This document shows, in pieces, positions 1 through 8,585 of a stretch of 64,000 nucleotides of DNA. The notes under the pieces are model-generated. The model made no database searches, was not told the DNA's origin, and worked only from the letters and a program-made list of their open reading frames with translations. A program made the position numbers and the translations under genes. The DNA comes from Mycobacterium sp. URHD0025 (lineage in GTDB: Bacteria > Actinomycetota > Actinomycetes > Mycobacteriales > Mycobacteriaceae): positions 248,001 through 312,000 of the forward strand of contig NZ_AUEQ01000007.1 in NCBI RefSeq assembly GCF_000426065.1, written 5' to 3'. Each line of letters begins with the position of its first letter. Within the stretch, counting starts at the first letter, position 1.

Positions 1-833
1 TTGTCGCGTACCTCAGGATCGCGCACCTGCTGCCGTAGATAAGCCCGGCCGGCCGCACCGGCGCGCTTGGCGAACGGGTTGACGGTGAAGTACTGCGCGG
101 CCAGCGGGAAGGTGAACTCCACGTAGGCCTGGCTGATCAGGCGGTGCACCGTCCGCCCGCCGGGCAGTCGCATCAGCCGGCGGGCGATCGGCGGGATCGG
201 TACATCGAACTTCGGGAAGCACCAGATCGGGGTGCGCTGAAACACGGTGAGCTGCTTGACCTTCGGGGCGATCTCCGGGATCACCTGGACTGCTGAGGCG
301 CCGGTGCCGATGATCGCGACGCGCTTGCCGGTCAAATCCACGGTGTGGTCCCAGCGGGCGGTGTGCAGGGTGATGCCGGCGAAGGAGTCCACGCCGTCGA
401 TATCGGGCAACTTCGGGATGGTGAGTACCCCGCTGGCGTTGACCAGGAACCGCGCCGTCAGTGCATCCCCGGAATCGAGGTCGAGCCGCCACAGGTTCTC
501 GGTGTCATCGAACACCGCACGGGCGACGGTGGTGTTGAACCGGATCCGGGTCCGCAAACCGTACTTGTCGACGCAGCTGTCGGCGTAGGTGCGCAGCTCT
601 TCTCCGGGCGCGTAGGTGCGTGACCAGCGCCGCGACTGCTCGAACGAGTACTGATAGGAGAACGACGGAATGTCCACGGCCACACCGGGATAGGTATTCC
701 AGAACCAAGTCCCGCCGGCCCCGTCGCCGGCCTCCAAGATCAGATAGTCACGCAGGCCGGCTTTGTCCATGGCAATGGCGGTGCCGATGCCGGAGAACCC
801 GGCGCCGACGATGAGAGTATGAAAGTCGGGCAT
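1..833 (-). CDS. Flavin-containing (Baeyer-Villiger type) monooxygenase, 3' end outside window
   Basis: The first 277 codons of a class B flavoprotein monooxygenase, which would use NAD(P)H and O2 to oxygenate ketones or related substrates; the C-terminus lies beyond position 1. The N-terminus has an FAD-binding GAGFSG at residues 10-15. A Baeyer-Villiger-like fingerprint FAGITLHTARW follows near residues 150-160, then a second dinucleotide motif GTGASA near 170. ATG at 833 is preceded by a GAGAGGTGG ribosome-binding site. By family and position it resembles the M. tuberculosis Rv1393c-type monooxygenase. The substrate cannot be read from the sequence. Confidence 0.9.
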   Translation of the reverse strand, partial: MPDFHTLIVGAGFSGIGTAIAMDKAGLRDYLILEAGDGAGGTWFWNTYPGVAVDIPSFSYQYSFEQSRRWSRTYAPGEELRTYADSCVDKYGLRTRIRFNTTVARAVFDDTENLWRLDLDSGDALTARFLVNASGVLTIPKLPDIDGVDSFAGITLHTARWDHTVDLTGKRVAIIGTGASAVQVIPEIAPKVKQLTVFQRTPIWCFPKFDVPIPPIARRLMRLPGGRTVHRLISQAYVEFTFPLAAQYFTVNPFAKRAGAAGRAYLRQQVRDPEVRD

Positions 834-957
834 CAGACCACCTCTCGGCTGCGTCCGATCGCATGGACGACGTGATCGGTCGTGAGACCAACGTAACTCG
901 CAGTTGCCCTGACTGGCTAGAACGGGCGCCGGTCACGGGGCTGACCGGACAGTGAGC

Positions 958-1617
958 TCACCGTGAGGTGGCGTGGTTGATGTCGGTGATGAGCAGAGGA
1001 TTGGTCTCGGCCATATTTTTGAGCATTCGCAGTGTGCCTGCCGCGCCGTTGTCCAGCGATTGTGCGGCAGCGACGGTCTCGGCGGTGACGCCGACAAGTT
1101 GAACGAAGCGCAGGCGGCCGAATCCGGTGTCGACCTGCATGAGCTGGGGATCTTCGCCGAACATGATTGCGATCAGGTCGGTTTGGGGCTCGCCGAGTGT
1201 GATGGGGCCGCCGACTTTGATGCGGTGACCGACGTCCAGCGCGGCGCTGCCGCTGAAGACCAGATCGCCGAGCCGCTGCAGCAGGAGCACAGACCACGTC
1301 GGAACTTGGGCGGCCAGTGGTTGTGTGAGGTCGATGTCGGCGGCAACGCGAAAGGTCCATTCGAAGTCTGTCCAGATGTCGTCGTCATCATCTGGGCTCG
1401 GGGCTGATTCGAACACGTTGGAGAATCCGTATGTGACGAGGTGCCAGTGCGGCTGCGGGGCCGTGGCGTTCGGGTAGGCGGTGATTCCCCAAATTCCCTG
1501 GCCGGGGAGGCGCGCATCGGTGCGTCCGAAATGCGGTGCGATGTCGCCAAGTCCTGGATACAGCCGTGCGAATGCGGTGTCGATTGCATCCCAGCCCGGC
1601 GCCGGATCCATGGACAT
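958..1617 (-). CDS. Suppressor-of-fused (SUFU) domain protein
   Basis: About 219 residues matching the bacterial SUFU domain. The N-terminus PGWDAIDTAFARLYPG, the central HWHLVTYGFSNVFE and the following FEWTFRV segment are typical of the family. No signal peptide or membrane segment is visible, so it is probably cytoplasmic. In bacteria SUFU proteins often act as immunity proteins of polymorphic toxins or are solitary and of unknown role; no toxin gene is visible beside it. ATG at 1617 or 1611 fits the domain start better than the upstream in-frame ATG at 1647. It lies between the monooxygenase and the divergent catalase gene. Confidence 0.8.
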   Translation of the reverse strand: MSMDPAPGWDAIDTAFARLYPGLGDIAPHFGRTDARLPGQGIWGITAYPNATAPQPHWHLVTYGFSNVFESAPSPDDDDDIWTDFEWTFRVAADIDLTQPLAAQVPTWSVLLLQRLGDLVFSGSAALDVGHRIKVGGPITLGEPQTDLIAIMFGEDPQLMQVDTGFGRLRFVQLVGVTAETVAAAQSLDNGAAGTLRMLKNMAETNPLLITDINHATSR

Positions 1618-1793
1618 GAATTCGAATGATATCGCCAGAGTCAGCATGTTATGGGTTGTGACACCGCGGATTCGAAGGCCGATGTCATTGAGGCCAGACG
1701 CTGACGGTGGTCAAGTCGTCCGATTGAACGGCGCGGGACGGCATACCGTTTCACACTGGACGGGGTCCTGCGGCGAATAGGGGTACGACCACG

Positions 1794-2876
1794 ATGAGAT
1801 CCGATGATGTTCCGGCGCTCAGCCGCCGGAGAGCGTTGCTCGGCTTGGCTGCGGTCGGCGGCGTCGCCGCCGTCGGTGTCGGCGGACTCGCCGAGGCTGC
1901 GGGATGGGTGCGGCCCGACGCGTTGACTCCGGCCGACTTCGCTGACCGCTTCGAGCAGATCGCCGGCCGGCACGACGGGTTTCGGCGTAACCATGCCAAG
2001 GGCCTGGCCGCGACCGGGACCTTCACCAGCACCGGAGCCGGCGCGGCAGTGAGTCGGGCGGCTGTGTTCACACCCGGCAGCACGTTGCCTGTCGTCGGCA
2101 GGTTCTCGCTGTCGGGCGGGCTGCCCGACCAGCCTGACAAGACCGACACCGTCCGGGGTCTCGGATTGATGTTCCGGCTTCCCGACGGTGAGCAGTGGCG
2201 CACCGCGATGGTGAATCTTCCGGTGTTCCCCGACAGCACGCCGCAGGGTTTCTACGACCGGATGCTGGCGTCGCGTCCCGTACCGGACACCGGGAAGCCG
2301 GACCCGGCGGCGATGGCGGCGTTCCTGGCGGACCATCCCGAAACCGCCGCGGCCATGAAGATCATCAAGCAGGCTCCGCCGAGCGCAGGGTTCGCCGATG
2401 ACACCTACCGCGGTCTCAACGCCTTCCGCGCCACCAACGCCAAGGGCGAGACGACGGCGATCCGGTGGGCAGCGGTACCCGTGCAGGCGGTGCAATCCTC
2501 CGAACCACCTGAGAGCAACGACAAGAACCGTCTTTTCGATGCACTGATCGACACCATCTCGCGCGGCCCGGTCAGCTGGAAACTCGTTCTCACCGTGGCC
2601 GATCCCGCCGATCCCACTCACGACGCGACGCTGCCGTGGCCCGCGGGCCGCCCCTCGATCGAGGCGGGCACCATCACCATCGACGCGGTCCATACCGAGG
2701 CCCCCGGAAACGCTCGCGACATCAACTTCGATCCGCTCGTGCTGCCCGACGGGCTGGCAGTCTCCGATGATCCGCTACCGGTGGCGCGGTCGGCGGTATA
2801 CGCCCGCTCGTTCAACAGAAGGGCCCGAGAACCCAAGTCGTCGAGCGCAGTCGTCGTTCCCGGGGACGTGCGATGA
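1794..2876 (+). CDS. Tat-exported catalase-family (SrpA-like) peroxidase
   Basis: A 360-residue protein with a twin-arginine leader: SRRRALLGLAAVGG near residues 10-23, then a hydrophobic stretch and a probable cleavage after AEA. The mature part is a short catalase-like haem domain. The distal His lies in RRNHAKG near residue 67, and the proximal Tyr is probably in ARSAVYARSFNRR near 336. These small relatives usually act as organic-peroxide or general peroxidases rather than true catalases. The stop overlaps the ATG of the downstream cytochrome b561 gene by ATGA. That pairing suggests an exported haem peroxidase receiving electrons from a membrane b-type cytochrome. Confidence 0.88.
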   Translation: MRSDDVPALSRRRALLGLAAVGGVAAVGVGGLAEAAGWVRPDALTPADFADRFEQIAGRHDGFRRNHAKGLAATGTFTSTGAGAAVSRAAVFTPGSTLPVVGRFSLSGGLPDQPDKTDTVRGLGLMFRLPDGEQWRTAMVNLPVFPDSTPQGFYDRMLASRPVPDTGKPDPAAMAAFLADHPETAAAMKIIKQAPPSAGFADDTYRGLNAFRATNAKGETTAIRWAAVPVQAVQSSEPPESNDKNRLFDALIDTISRGPVSWKLVLTVADPADPTHDATLPWPAGRPSIEAGTITIDAVHTEAPGNARDINFDPLVLPDGLAVSDDPLPVARSAVYARSFNRRAREPKSSSAVVVPGDVR

Positions 2877-3439
2877 CCACCGAAACGAAACCGCCGATCA
2901 CGCGGTTCAACCTGGCGGCCAGACTGCTGCACTGGTCCATGGCGGTCATGGTGATCGCGCAGTTCTTCATCGGCGTGACGATGATCGCCGCGCTCAGTTA
3001 CTACCCGCTGCTGCTGGCGATCCACCGGCCGCTGGGCATCGCCATCCTGGTGTTCGCGATCGTGCGGCTGATCAACCGGCTGACTCGCCGGCTGCCGCCG
3101 TTCCTGTCGACGATGGGGCCGGTGGAGCGGCGGGTGGCCAGCTACTCCGAATACCTGTTGTATGCGCTGCTTTTGGCCCAGCCCCTGATCGGCTGGGCCA
3201 TGCTGTCGGCGGCCCAGTCACCCATTGTGTTGGTCGGCGCGATACACCTGCCGGCGATCGCCCCGCACAACATCACCCTGTATGCGGCATTGCGCACCGC
3301 GCACACCGTGGGTGCCTACCTGTTGTTCGCGACCTTCACCGCACACATTTGCGCCGTGCTGTTCCACACCGTGGGGCTACGTGACGGGATCATCCGTCGA
3401 ATGAGCTTGTGGCCCAGCAGGAACAAAAAGGAGCATTAG
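2873..3439 (+). CDS. Cytochrome b561 family membrane protein
   Basis: 188 residues with four predicted transmembrane helices, as in the bacterial cytochrome b561 family. Candidate haem ligands are the histidines in LLHW (about 20), AIHRPLG (about 52), TAHTVG (about 142) and TAHICAV (about 155). The start codon overlaps the upstream catalase-like gene (ATGA), implying co-translation. Catalase-like protein plus b561 is a recurrent bacterial pair; the likely role is quinol oxidation and electron delivery to the exported partner. The gene is convergent with the esterase, leaving only 3 bp between stops. Confidence 0.88.
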   Translation: MTTETKPPITRFNLAARLLHWSMAVMVIAQFFIGVTMIAALSYYPLLLAIHRPLGIAILVFAIVRLINRLTRRLPPFLSTMGPVERRVASYSEYLLYALLLAQPLIGWAMLSAAQSPIVLVGAIHLPAIAPHNITLYAALRTAHTVGAYLLFATFTAHICAVLFHTVGLRDGIIRRMSLWPSRNKKEH

Positions 3440-3442
3440 CGG

Positions 3443-4387
3443 TCAGCCGTGCAGCGCCGTTCGTAGCGCGATCATGGCGCGCTCGAACGATTCGGTGGAG
3501 GCCGGGACCACGCCGACATAGCCGAGGTAGCCGTGCACCAAGGTCTCGGCGTTGTCCAGCTGAACGGGAACACCTGCGGCGGAAAGCAATTCGGCGTAAC
3601 GGATACCGTCGTCACGCAACGGGTCGTGCCCGGCGACCGCGATGTAGGCCGGCGCGACACCTGAGAGGTCCGTCGCGCGGGCCGGCACCAGCGTGGCCGG
3701 CGGGTCGGATAGGTCCACATGTCCGGCATACCAGCGGGAGAACCCCTGGACCGCGTCGAGTCCGAGGATCGGTGCCTTGGCGTTCTCGCTGAACGACGGC
3801 AGGCTGGTGTCCCAGGTGGTGGCCGGGTACCAGAGCAACTGCAACTCCAAGGGGACGCCGGCGTCGCGGGCCAGGAGCGCCACGACCGCGCTGAGGTTGC
3901 CGCCCGCCGAATCTCCGGCGACGGCCATCCGGTCGGCGTCGATGCCCAGTTCGGCGGCGTTGGCGGCCACCCACTGCGTCGCGGCCCACACGTCATCGAC
4001 AGCGGCCGGGTACGGATGCTCAGGAGCAAGCCGGTAGTCCACCGACACGACCACCGCGTCGGCGCCGACGGCGTGCTGGCGGGCCGTGCCGTCGTAACTG
4101 TCCAGGTCACCCAGCGCCCAGCCACCGCCGTGAATGAACACCACGACCGGCAGCGTCGCACCGTCGGTCGTCGGCGGCCGATATATCCGCACCGGGATCG
4201 GTCCGGCCGGCCCCGGGATCACGCGGTCCTCGGCCTGCACCTCGGGATGGACCGGCATCCGCGGAATCTCAGCGAACTGGCGGCGTGCCTCCTCGACACC
4301 GATGTCGGTGGATAGTTGGAACGGCACCGCCTCCAGTACCTTCTGCAGGATGGCATCGACAGCCGGTTTCTCATCAGCAACGGACAT
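3443..4387 (-). CDS. lipI: Alpha/beta hydrolase (hormone-sensitive lipase family), LipI-like esterase
   Basis: A 314-residue esterase of the HSL group, which hydrolyses carboxylic esters, usually short-chain. The oxyanion-hole motif HGGGW is near residue 84, the nucleophile elbow GDSAGGN near 157, the catalytic Asp in GHDPLRDDG near 254 and the His in LVHGYLG near 284. No signal peptide is seen. Gene order (esterase, then divergent membrane protein, then priA) matches mycobacterial lipI. ATG at 4387 lies 6 nt after a TACGGT hexamer, consistent with a leaderless transcript. The symbol rests on synteny. Confidence 0.87.
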   Translation of the reverse strand: MSVADEKPAVDAILQKVLEAVPFQLSTDIGVEEARRQFAEIPRMPVHPEVQAEDRVIPGPAGPIPVRIYRPPTTDGATLPVVVFIHGGGWALGDLDSYDGTARQHAVGADAVVVSVDYRLAPEHPYPAAVDDVWAATQWVAANAAELGIDADRMAVAGDSAGGNLSAVVALLARDAGVPLELQLLWYPATTWDTSLPSFSENAKAPILGLDAVQGFSRWYAGHVDLSDPPATLVPARATDLSGVAPAYIAVAGHDPLRDDGIRYAELLSAAGVPVQLDNAETLVHGYLGYVGVVPASTESFERAMIALRTALHG

Positions 4388-5108
4388 GCCGCCACCGTAC
4401 GCACACCGCAGGACGGTGCGGTTGTGGGGCGCCGCCGCCGTGATCGGCGCGGCCTACGGCACGTTTCTCCTCGTGGTGGCCCTGCGACTGCCGGCCGGTG
4501 CCGATCTCACGGGCCAGTTCCTCGCCCAGCCCGCGGTCAAGGCGCTGCCCGCGCTGCTGCTGGCGGCGGCCGCGTGGTCACATTCGATCGTGCGGGAACG
4601 CCGTTGGCTGGTGGGTGCGCTGGTGTTCTCGGCCCTCGGCGACTTTCTGCTGGCGATTCCGTGGTGGCAGCCGTCCTTCGTACTGGGGCTGGCCGCGTTC
4701 CTGATCGCGCACCTGTGCTTCCTGAGCGCGCTGCTGCCGCTGGCACGCCGCTCGACGCCGCGCCTGATCGCCGTCGCGGTCACCGTCCTGGCCTGCCTGG
4801 CGCTGCTGACGTGGTTCTGGCCACGCCTGGTCGAACAGGGGATGGCCGTTCCGGTGGTCGCCTACATCGCGGTGCTCGGAGCCATGGTGTGCACCGCGCT
4901 GCTGGCCCGGCTGCCCACCCCGTGGACCGCTGCCGGGGCGGTGTGTTTCGCGGTGTCGGACTCCATGATCGGCATCAGCCAGTTCGTGCGGGGCGACCAG
5001 CTGCTGGCCGTGCCCATCTGGTGGGCGTACGCGACATCGCTGCTGCTGATCACGGCGGGCATGTTCTTCGGCCGAGCGTCGGACAAGTCTGCTAAACCAG
5101 CGCAGTGA
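4386..5108 (+). CDS. YhhN family integral membrane protein (lysoplasmalogenase-like)
   Basis: Up to 240 residues, seven to eight hydrophobic helices, matching the YhhN/TMEM86 family whose characterised members hydrolyse lysoplasmalogens. Family features include [14 protein letters not shown] and the late [12 protein letters not shown] segment, which carry conserved polar residues. ATG 4386 overlaps the start codon of the divergent esterase on the other strand. The true start may instead be GTG 4416 or TTG 4422; an AGGA at about 4410 is well spaced for the latter. The stop overlaps the GTG of priA, so the two are probably co-transcribed. The enzymatic role in mycobacteria is unproven. Confidence 0.82.
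   Translation: MPPPYAHRRTVRLWGAAAVIGAAYGTFLLVVALRLPAGADLTGQFLAQPAVKALPALLLAAAAWSHSIVRERRWLVGALVFSALGDFLLAIPWWQPSFVLGLAAFLIAHLCFLSALLPLARRSTPRLIAVAVTVLACLALLTWFWPRLVEQGMAVPVVAYIAVLGAMVCTALLARLPTPWTAAGAVCFAVSDSMIGISQFVRGDQLLAVPIWWAYATSLLLITAGMFFGRASDKSAKPAQ
4394..4399 (-). promoter_or_regulatory. -10 hexamer of leaderless promoter for the esterase
   Basis: TACGGT on the minus strand fits the mycobacterial TANNNT -10. Six nt separate it from ATG 4387, so transcription would start at or beside the start codon. It lies inside the first codons of the divergent YhhN gene if that gene starts at 4386. Confidence 0.5.
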
Positions 5109-7105
5109 CGATCACCCGCCGCGCCGCCGAGCATGAGCCCATCGCGCGGGTGCTTCCCCTGCTCACGGTCCCGCACCTGGACCGCGAGTTCGACTATCTG
5201 GTGTCGGAGGAGCAATCCGATGACGCCCAGCCGGGCGTGCGGGTGCGGGTGCGCTTCAACGGCAGGCTGGTCGACGCGTACCTGCTGGAGCGGCGATCTG
5301 ACACCGACCACACCGGCAAGCTGGGTTGGCTCGATCGGGTGGTCTCGCCTGAGCCGGTGCTCACCCCCGAGGTCCGCCGACTCGTCGACGCCGTCGCCGC
5401 CCGCTACGCCGGGACCCGCGCGGACGTGCTGCGCCTGGCGGTGCCGCCGCGCCATGCCAGGGTCGAGAAGCAGATTCAGGACGAACCCGAACCTGTCGCG
5501 CCGGTCCCTGTCGACACCACCGCCTGGGCTCGCTACGGCCGCGGCGAACAATTCCTGACCGCCATCGGTGAGGGCCGCGCGGCGCGGGCGGTGTGGCAGG
5601 CGCTGCCCGGGGAGGACTGGGCGCAGCGGCTGTCCGAGGCGGCCGCGGTGGCGCTGAACGCCGGGCTCGGCGTGGTGGCGGTGGTGCCCGATCAGCGCGA
5701 TGTGGATGCGTTGTACGCCGCAGCCACCGACGTGGTGCCCGCGGCGCGGGTGGTCGCGTTGTCGGCCGGTCTCGGCCCGTCGGCCCGCTACCGCCGGTGG
5801 CTGGCGGCGTTGCGCGGGCATGCCCAGCTGGTGATCGGCACCCGCAGTGCGGTGTTCGCCCCCGTCGCCAACCTCGGGCTGGTCCTGGTGTGGGATGACG
5901 GTGACGACAACCTCGCCGAACCACGCGCGCCCTATCCGCATGCCCGTGAGGTCGCCATGCTGCGGGCCCATCAACTGCGGTGTGCGGCGATCATCGGCGG
6001 CTACACGCGGACCGCCGAGGCGCAGGCCTTGGTGCGGACCCGCTGGGCGCACGACGTGGTGGCGGCCCGGCCGGTGGTGCGCGCCGCCGCACCGCGGGTG
6101 ATCGCCTTGGAGGACAGCGGCTACGCGCAGGAACGGGATCCGGCCGCGCACACCGCCCGGCTGCCGTCCATGGCATTGCAGGCGGCGCGTTCGGCGCTGC
6201 AGGCCGAACGCCCGGTGCTCATTCAGGTTCCGCGCCGCGGATATGTGCCGTCGTTGGCCTGCGCACGGTGCCGCGCCGTGACCCGCTGCCGGCATTGCAC
6301 CGGCCCGCTGGCATTGCCTGAGCGGGGTAGCGCGGCTGCCGAATGCCGCTGGTGCGGCCGAGCCGAACCCGCATTGCGTTGTGCGCGTTGTGGTTCGGAT
6401 GCCGTGCGGGCTGTCGTCGTGGGTGCCCGGCGGACCGCCGAAGAGTTGGGGCGCGCCTTTGCCGGTACCTCGGTGATCACCTCCGGCGGTGACGCGGTGA
6501 TCCGCGAGGTGGGGGATGGGCCGGCCCTGGTGGTCTGTACGCCCGGCGCGGAGCCGATCGCCGAAGGCGGTTACGGCGCCGCCTTGCTGCTCGACGCGTG
6601 GGCGCTGCTGGGCCGGCAGGATCTGCGCGCGGCCGAAGACACGTTGCGCCGGTGGATGGCCGCGGCGGCGCTGGTGCGGTCGCGCGCCGATGGCGGTGTG
6701 GTGGCCGTGGTGGCGGAGTCGGCGATCTCCACCGTGCAGGCGCTGATCCGGTGGGACCCCGTGGGGCATGCCGACGCCGAACTCGACGGACGCGGCGAGG
6801 TGGGTCTGCCGCCTGCGGTACACATGGCGGCCATCGACGGAACGACGACGGCGGTGGAGGCGCTGCTCGATACCGCTCAGTTGCCAGACGTCGCGGAAAC
6901 CCTCGGTCCGGTGGAGCTGCCGCCCGGCGCCCGCCGCCCACCCGGGTTGGAGCCCGGTACCGAGGTGAGCCGGATGCTGGTCCGGGTACCGCGGGACGGC
7001 GGCCTGGAGTTGGCGGCCGCACTCCGGCGAGCGACGGCGGTGCTGAGTGCGCGCCACGATCAACAGCCATGTCGCATCCAAATCGATCCGCTGCACATCG
7101 GGTAG
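5105..7105 (+). CDS. priA: PriA-like primosomal protein N', ATPase motifs lost
   Basis: A 666-residue PriA homologue of the actinobacterial type, involved in replication restart at stalled forks. The N-terminal 3'BD domain is present ([16 protein letters not shown]). Two zinc-binding knots with four CxxC pairs lie at about residues 386-440 (CARC, CRHC, CRWC, CARC). The helicase core is degenerate: where Walker A should be (about residue 170) it reads PGEDWA with no GKT, and the DEAH position reads VWDDGDD (about 261). This loss is typical of the actinobacterial branch, so the protein may be a structural loader only. GTG 5105 overlaps the previous stop (GTGA). Confidence 0.92.
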   Translation: MTITRRAAEHEPIARVLPLLTVPHLDREFDYLVSEEQSDDAQPGVRVRVRFNGRLVDAYLLERRSDTDHTGKLGWLDRVVSPEPVLTPEVRRLVDAVAARYAGTRADVLRLAVPPRHARVEKQIQDEPEPVAPVPVDTTAWARYGRGEQFLTAIGEGRAARAVWQALPGEDWAQRLSEAAAVALNAGLGVVAVVPDQRDVDALYAAATDVVPAARVVALSAGLGPSARYRRWLAALRGHAQLVIGTRSAVFAPVANLGLVLVWDDGDDNLAEPRAPYPHAREVAMLRAHQLRCAAIIGGYTRTAEAQALVRTRWAHDVVAARPVVRAAAPRVIALEDSGYAQERDPAAHTARLPSMALQAARSALQAERPVLIQVPRRGYVPSLACARCRAVTRCRHCTGPLALPERGSAAAECRWCGRAEPALRCARCGSDAVRAVVVGARRTAEELGRAFAGTSVITSGGDAVIREVGDGPALVVCTPGAEPIAEGGYGAALLLDAWALLGRQDLRAAEDTLRRWMAAAALVRSRADGGVVAVVAESAISTVQALIRWDPVGHADAELDGRGEVGLPPAVHMAAIDGTTTAVEALLDTAQLPDVAETLGPVELPPGARRPPGLEPGTEVSRMLVRVPRDGGLELAAALRRATAVLSARHDQQPCRIQIDPLHIG

Positions 7106-7149
7106 ACAGCGGCACCACATGACTCACAGTGGACGGCTGCGGCGGGCCA

Positions 7150-7707
7150 TCACGTGCCATGCCCGGTGCCGGAGTGCCCGACATGGCCAGGTTGCCGATC
7201 CGCGCCCAGAAATGTCGAAAGGTGCTCGAGCAACAGTCTGAGCGTGCGCTCGAGCTGTTCTTGCTGTTGCCTCGGTAGGCCATCGAGCAGCTGACACTCA
7301 CGCTCCAGGACGGCGCCGACGAGGTCGTCGACTGTAGCCCGGCCAAGTGCGGTGAGTTCGACGTCAACCGCACGTGACTCGCGGCGGCCAGTTCGTTTGA
7401 CCAGACCCTGTGCCTGCGCCCGATCCACGCGTTGTGTAATTGCCCCGGCTGTGATGAGGGAGGCCGTCGCCAGCTCGCGGGTGGTCATGCGGTACGGCTT
7501 TCCGTGGCGCCGCAACGTGGATAGCAGATCCAGGGTGGCCATGTCGGCGTCATGGTCGCGCAGCAGGCGGGCCCGGTCGTCACCGAGAAGTTTCGCGATG
7601 TGCCATATCCGCGTCACAATCCCGATGGAATGCACTGGAACATCGGGTAATTCACGCTTCCAGGCGGCGGCGATCGCATCGGCGGCATCGTCTGGCGTTG
7701 CCTTCAT
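7150..7707 (-). CDS. MarR-family transcriptional regulator
   Basis: 185 residues with a central winged helix-turn-helix of the MarR type (MATLDLLSTLRRHGKPYRMT, then the recognition region around SLITAGAITQRVDRAQ and a wing with TGRRESRAVDVELT). It is probably a dimeric ligand-responsive repressor. The ATG at 7707 has an AGGAG site and is preferred to the upstream in-frame start at 7806, which would read through the promoter and into the divergent gene. The short divergent region contains a perfect palindrome at 7729-7742, a likely operator for self-control and control of the SDR gene. Confidence 0.88.
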   Translation of the reverse strand: MKATPDDAADAIAAAWKRELPDVPVHSIGIVTRIWHIAKLLGDDRARLLRDHDADMATLDLLSTLRRHGKPYRMTTRELATASLITAGAITQRVDRAQAQGLVKRTGRRESRAVDVELTALGRATVDDLVGAVLERECQLLDGLPRQQQEQLERTLRLLLEHLSTFLGADRQPGHVGHSGTGHGT

Positions 7708-7728
7708 GAGCTCTCCTGCTAGTGTGTT

Positions 7729-7742
7729 GTTTAGACCTAAAC
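7729..7742. promoter_or_regulatory. Candidate MarR operator palindrome
   Basis: GTTTAGACCTAAAC: two perfect 6-bp inverted arms with a 2-bp centre, placed in the middle of the 67-bp divergent region between the marR-type gene and the SDR gene. Both the placement and the length fit a MarR dimer site. Confidence 0.6.
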
Positions 7743-7774
7743 GAACAAGTCTGAACATAGCAGGAGATGCACCA

Positions 7775-8494
7775 ATGCGCACTGTTGTAATCACAGGTGG
7801 CGGCACGGGAATCGGCCGCGAGATCGCCGCTCAATTCGCGGCGGAGGGTTGCCACGTTGTCATCACCGGTCGCCGTGAGAACGTCCTCCAGAAGGCGGTG
7901 GACGAGATCGGTGGCTCGGTTCGCGCCGTCACCATGGACGGAACCGACCCTGAGCAGACTGCTGACGCGGCACGGGAGATCGGGCCGGTCGACGTGTTGG
8001 TCAACAACGCCGGCGGTAACACCGACTTCGACCGGGATGAACCGCAGACTTTGCGCGAAGTCGCCGACGCATGGCGCCTGAACGTGGAGAGCAACGTGAT
8101 GACCGCGGTGCTCATGACGACGGCACTGCTTCCAGGCATGCCCAGCGGGTCGGCGGTCATCACGATCGGTTCGATTGCCGCGGACAAAGGTGCCGGTTCA
8201 TACGGAGCCGCCAAAGCAGCCGTCGCGTCCTGGAACGTCGACCTTGCCCGGCGGATCGGCGATCGCGGCATCACCGCCAACATCGTCTCACCGGGCTACA
8301 TCGCCGATACGGAATTCTTCCGGGACAAGCTCACTGACGACCGTAAGCACGCTCTTATCGATGCGGCGATGACACGGCGGGCGGGAGCGCCCAGTGATAT
8401 CGCGGCGACCGTGCGGTTCCTTGCATCGCCCGGCGCACGTCAAATAACCGGTCAGGCCATCGCCGTCAACGGAGGAGAGTGGACGACTCGTTAG
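7775..8494 (+). CDS. Short-chain dehydrogenase/reductase (SDR)
   Basis: A 239-residue classical SDR, an NAD(P)-dependent oxidoreductase. The cofactor motif TGGGTGIG is at residues 6-13, NNAGG near 77, and the catalytic Tyr and Lys in SYGAAKAAV near 146-150 with an upstream Ser in TIGSIAAD. ATG 7775 follows an AGGAG box. The much longer in-frame ORF upstream overlaps the divergent regulator and is not the real start. As the only gene divergent from the MarR regulator, it is its most likely target. The substrate is unknown. Confidence 0.88.
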   Translation: MRTVVITGGGTGIGREIAAQFAAEGCHVVITGRRENVLQKAVDEIGGSVRAVTMDGTDPEQTADAAREIGPVDVLVNNAGGNTDFDRDEPQTLREVADAWRLNVESNVMTAVLMTTALLPGMPSGSAVITIGSIAADKGAGSYGAAKAAVASWNVDLARRIGDRGITANIVSPGYIADTEFFRDKLTDDRKHALIDAAMTRRAGAPSDIAATVRFLASPGARQITGQAIAVNGGEWTTR

Positions 8495-8585
8495 ACGTGC
8501 GAGTTTCGAACCAAATCGACCCATTGCGCATAGGCTGAGGCGGATATTCACCCGTTTTCGGTGAGTCCCGAACCAGGAGGCTGCC

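Noticed and set aside
4862..7120. 752-codon open frame on the minus strand opposite priA
   Set aside because: Composition is Arg/His/Gly-rich and free of domains; it is the antisense shadow of a GC-rich gene with clear PriA features on the plus strand.
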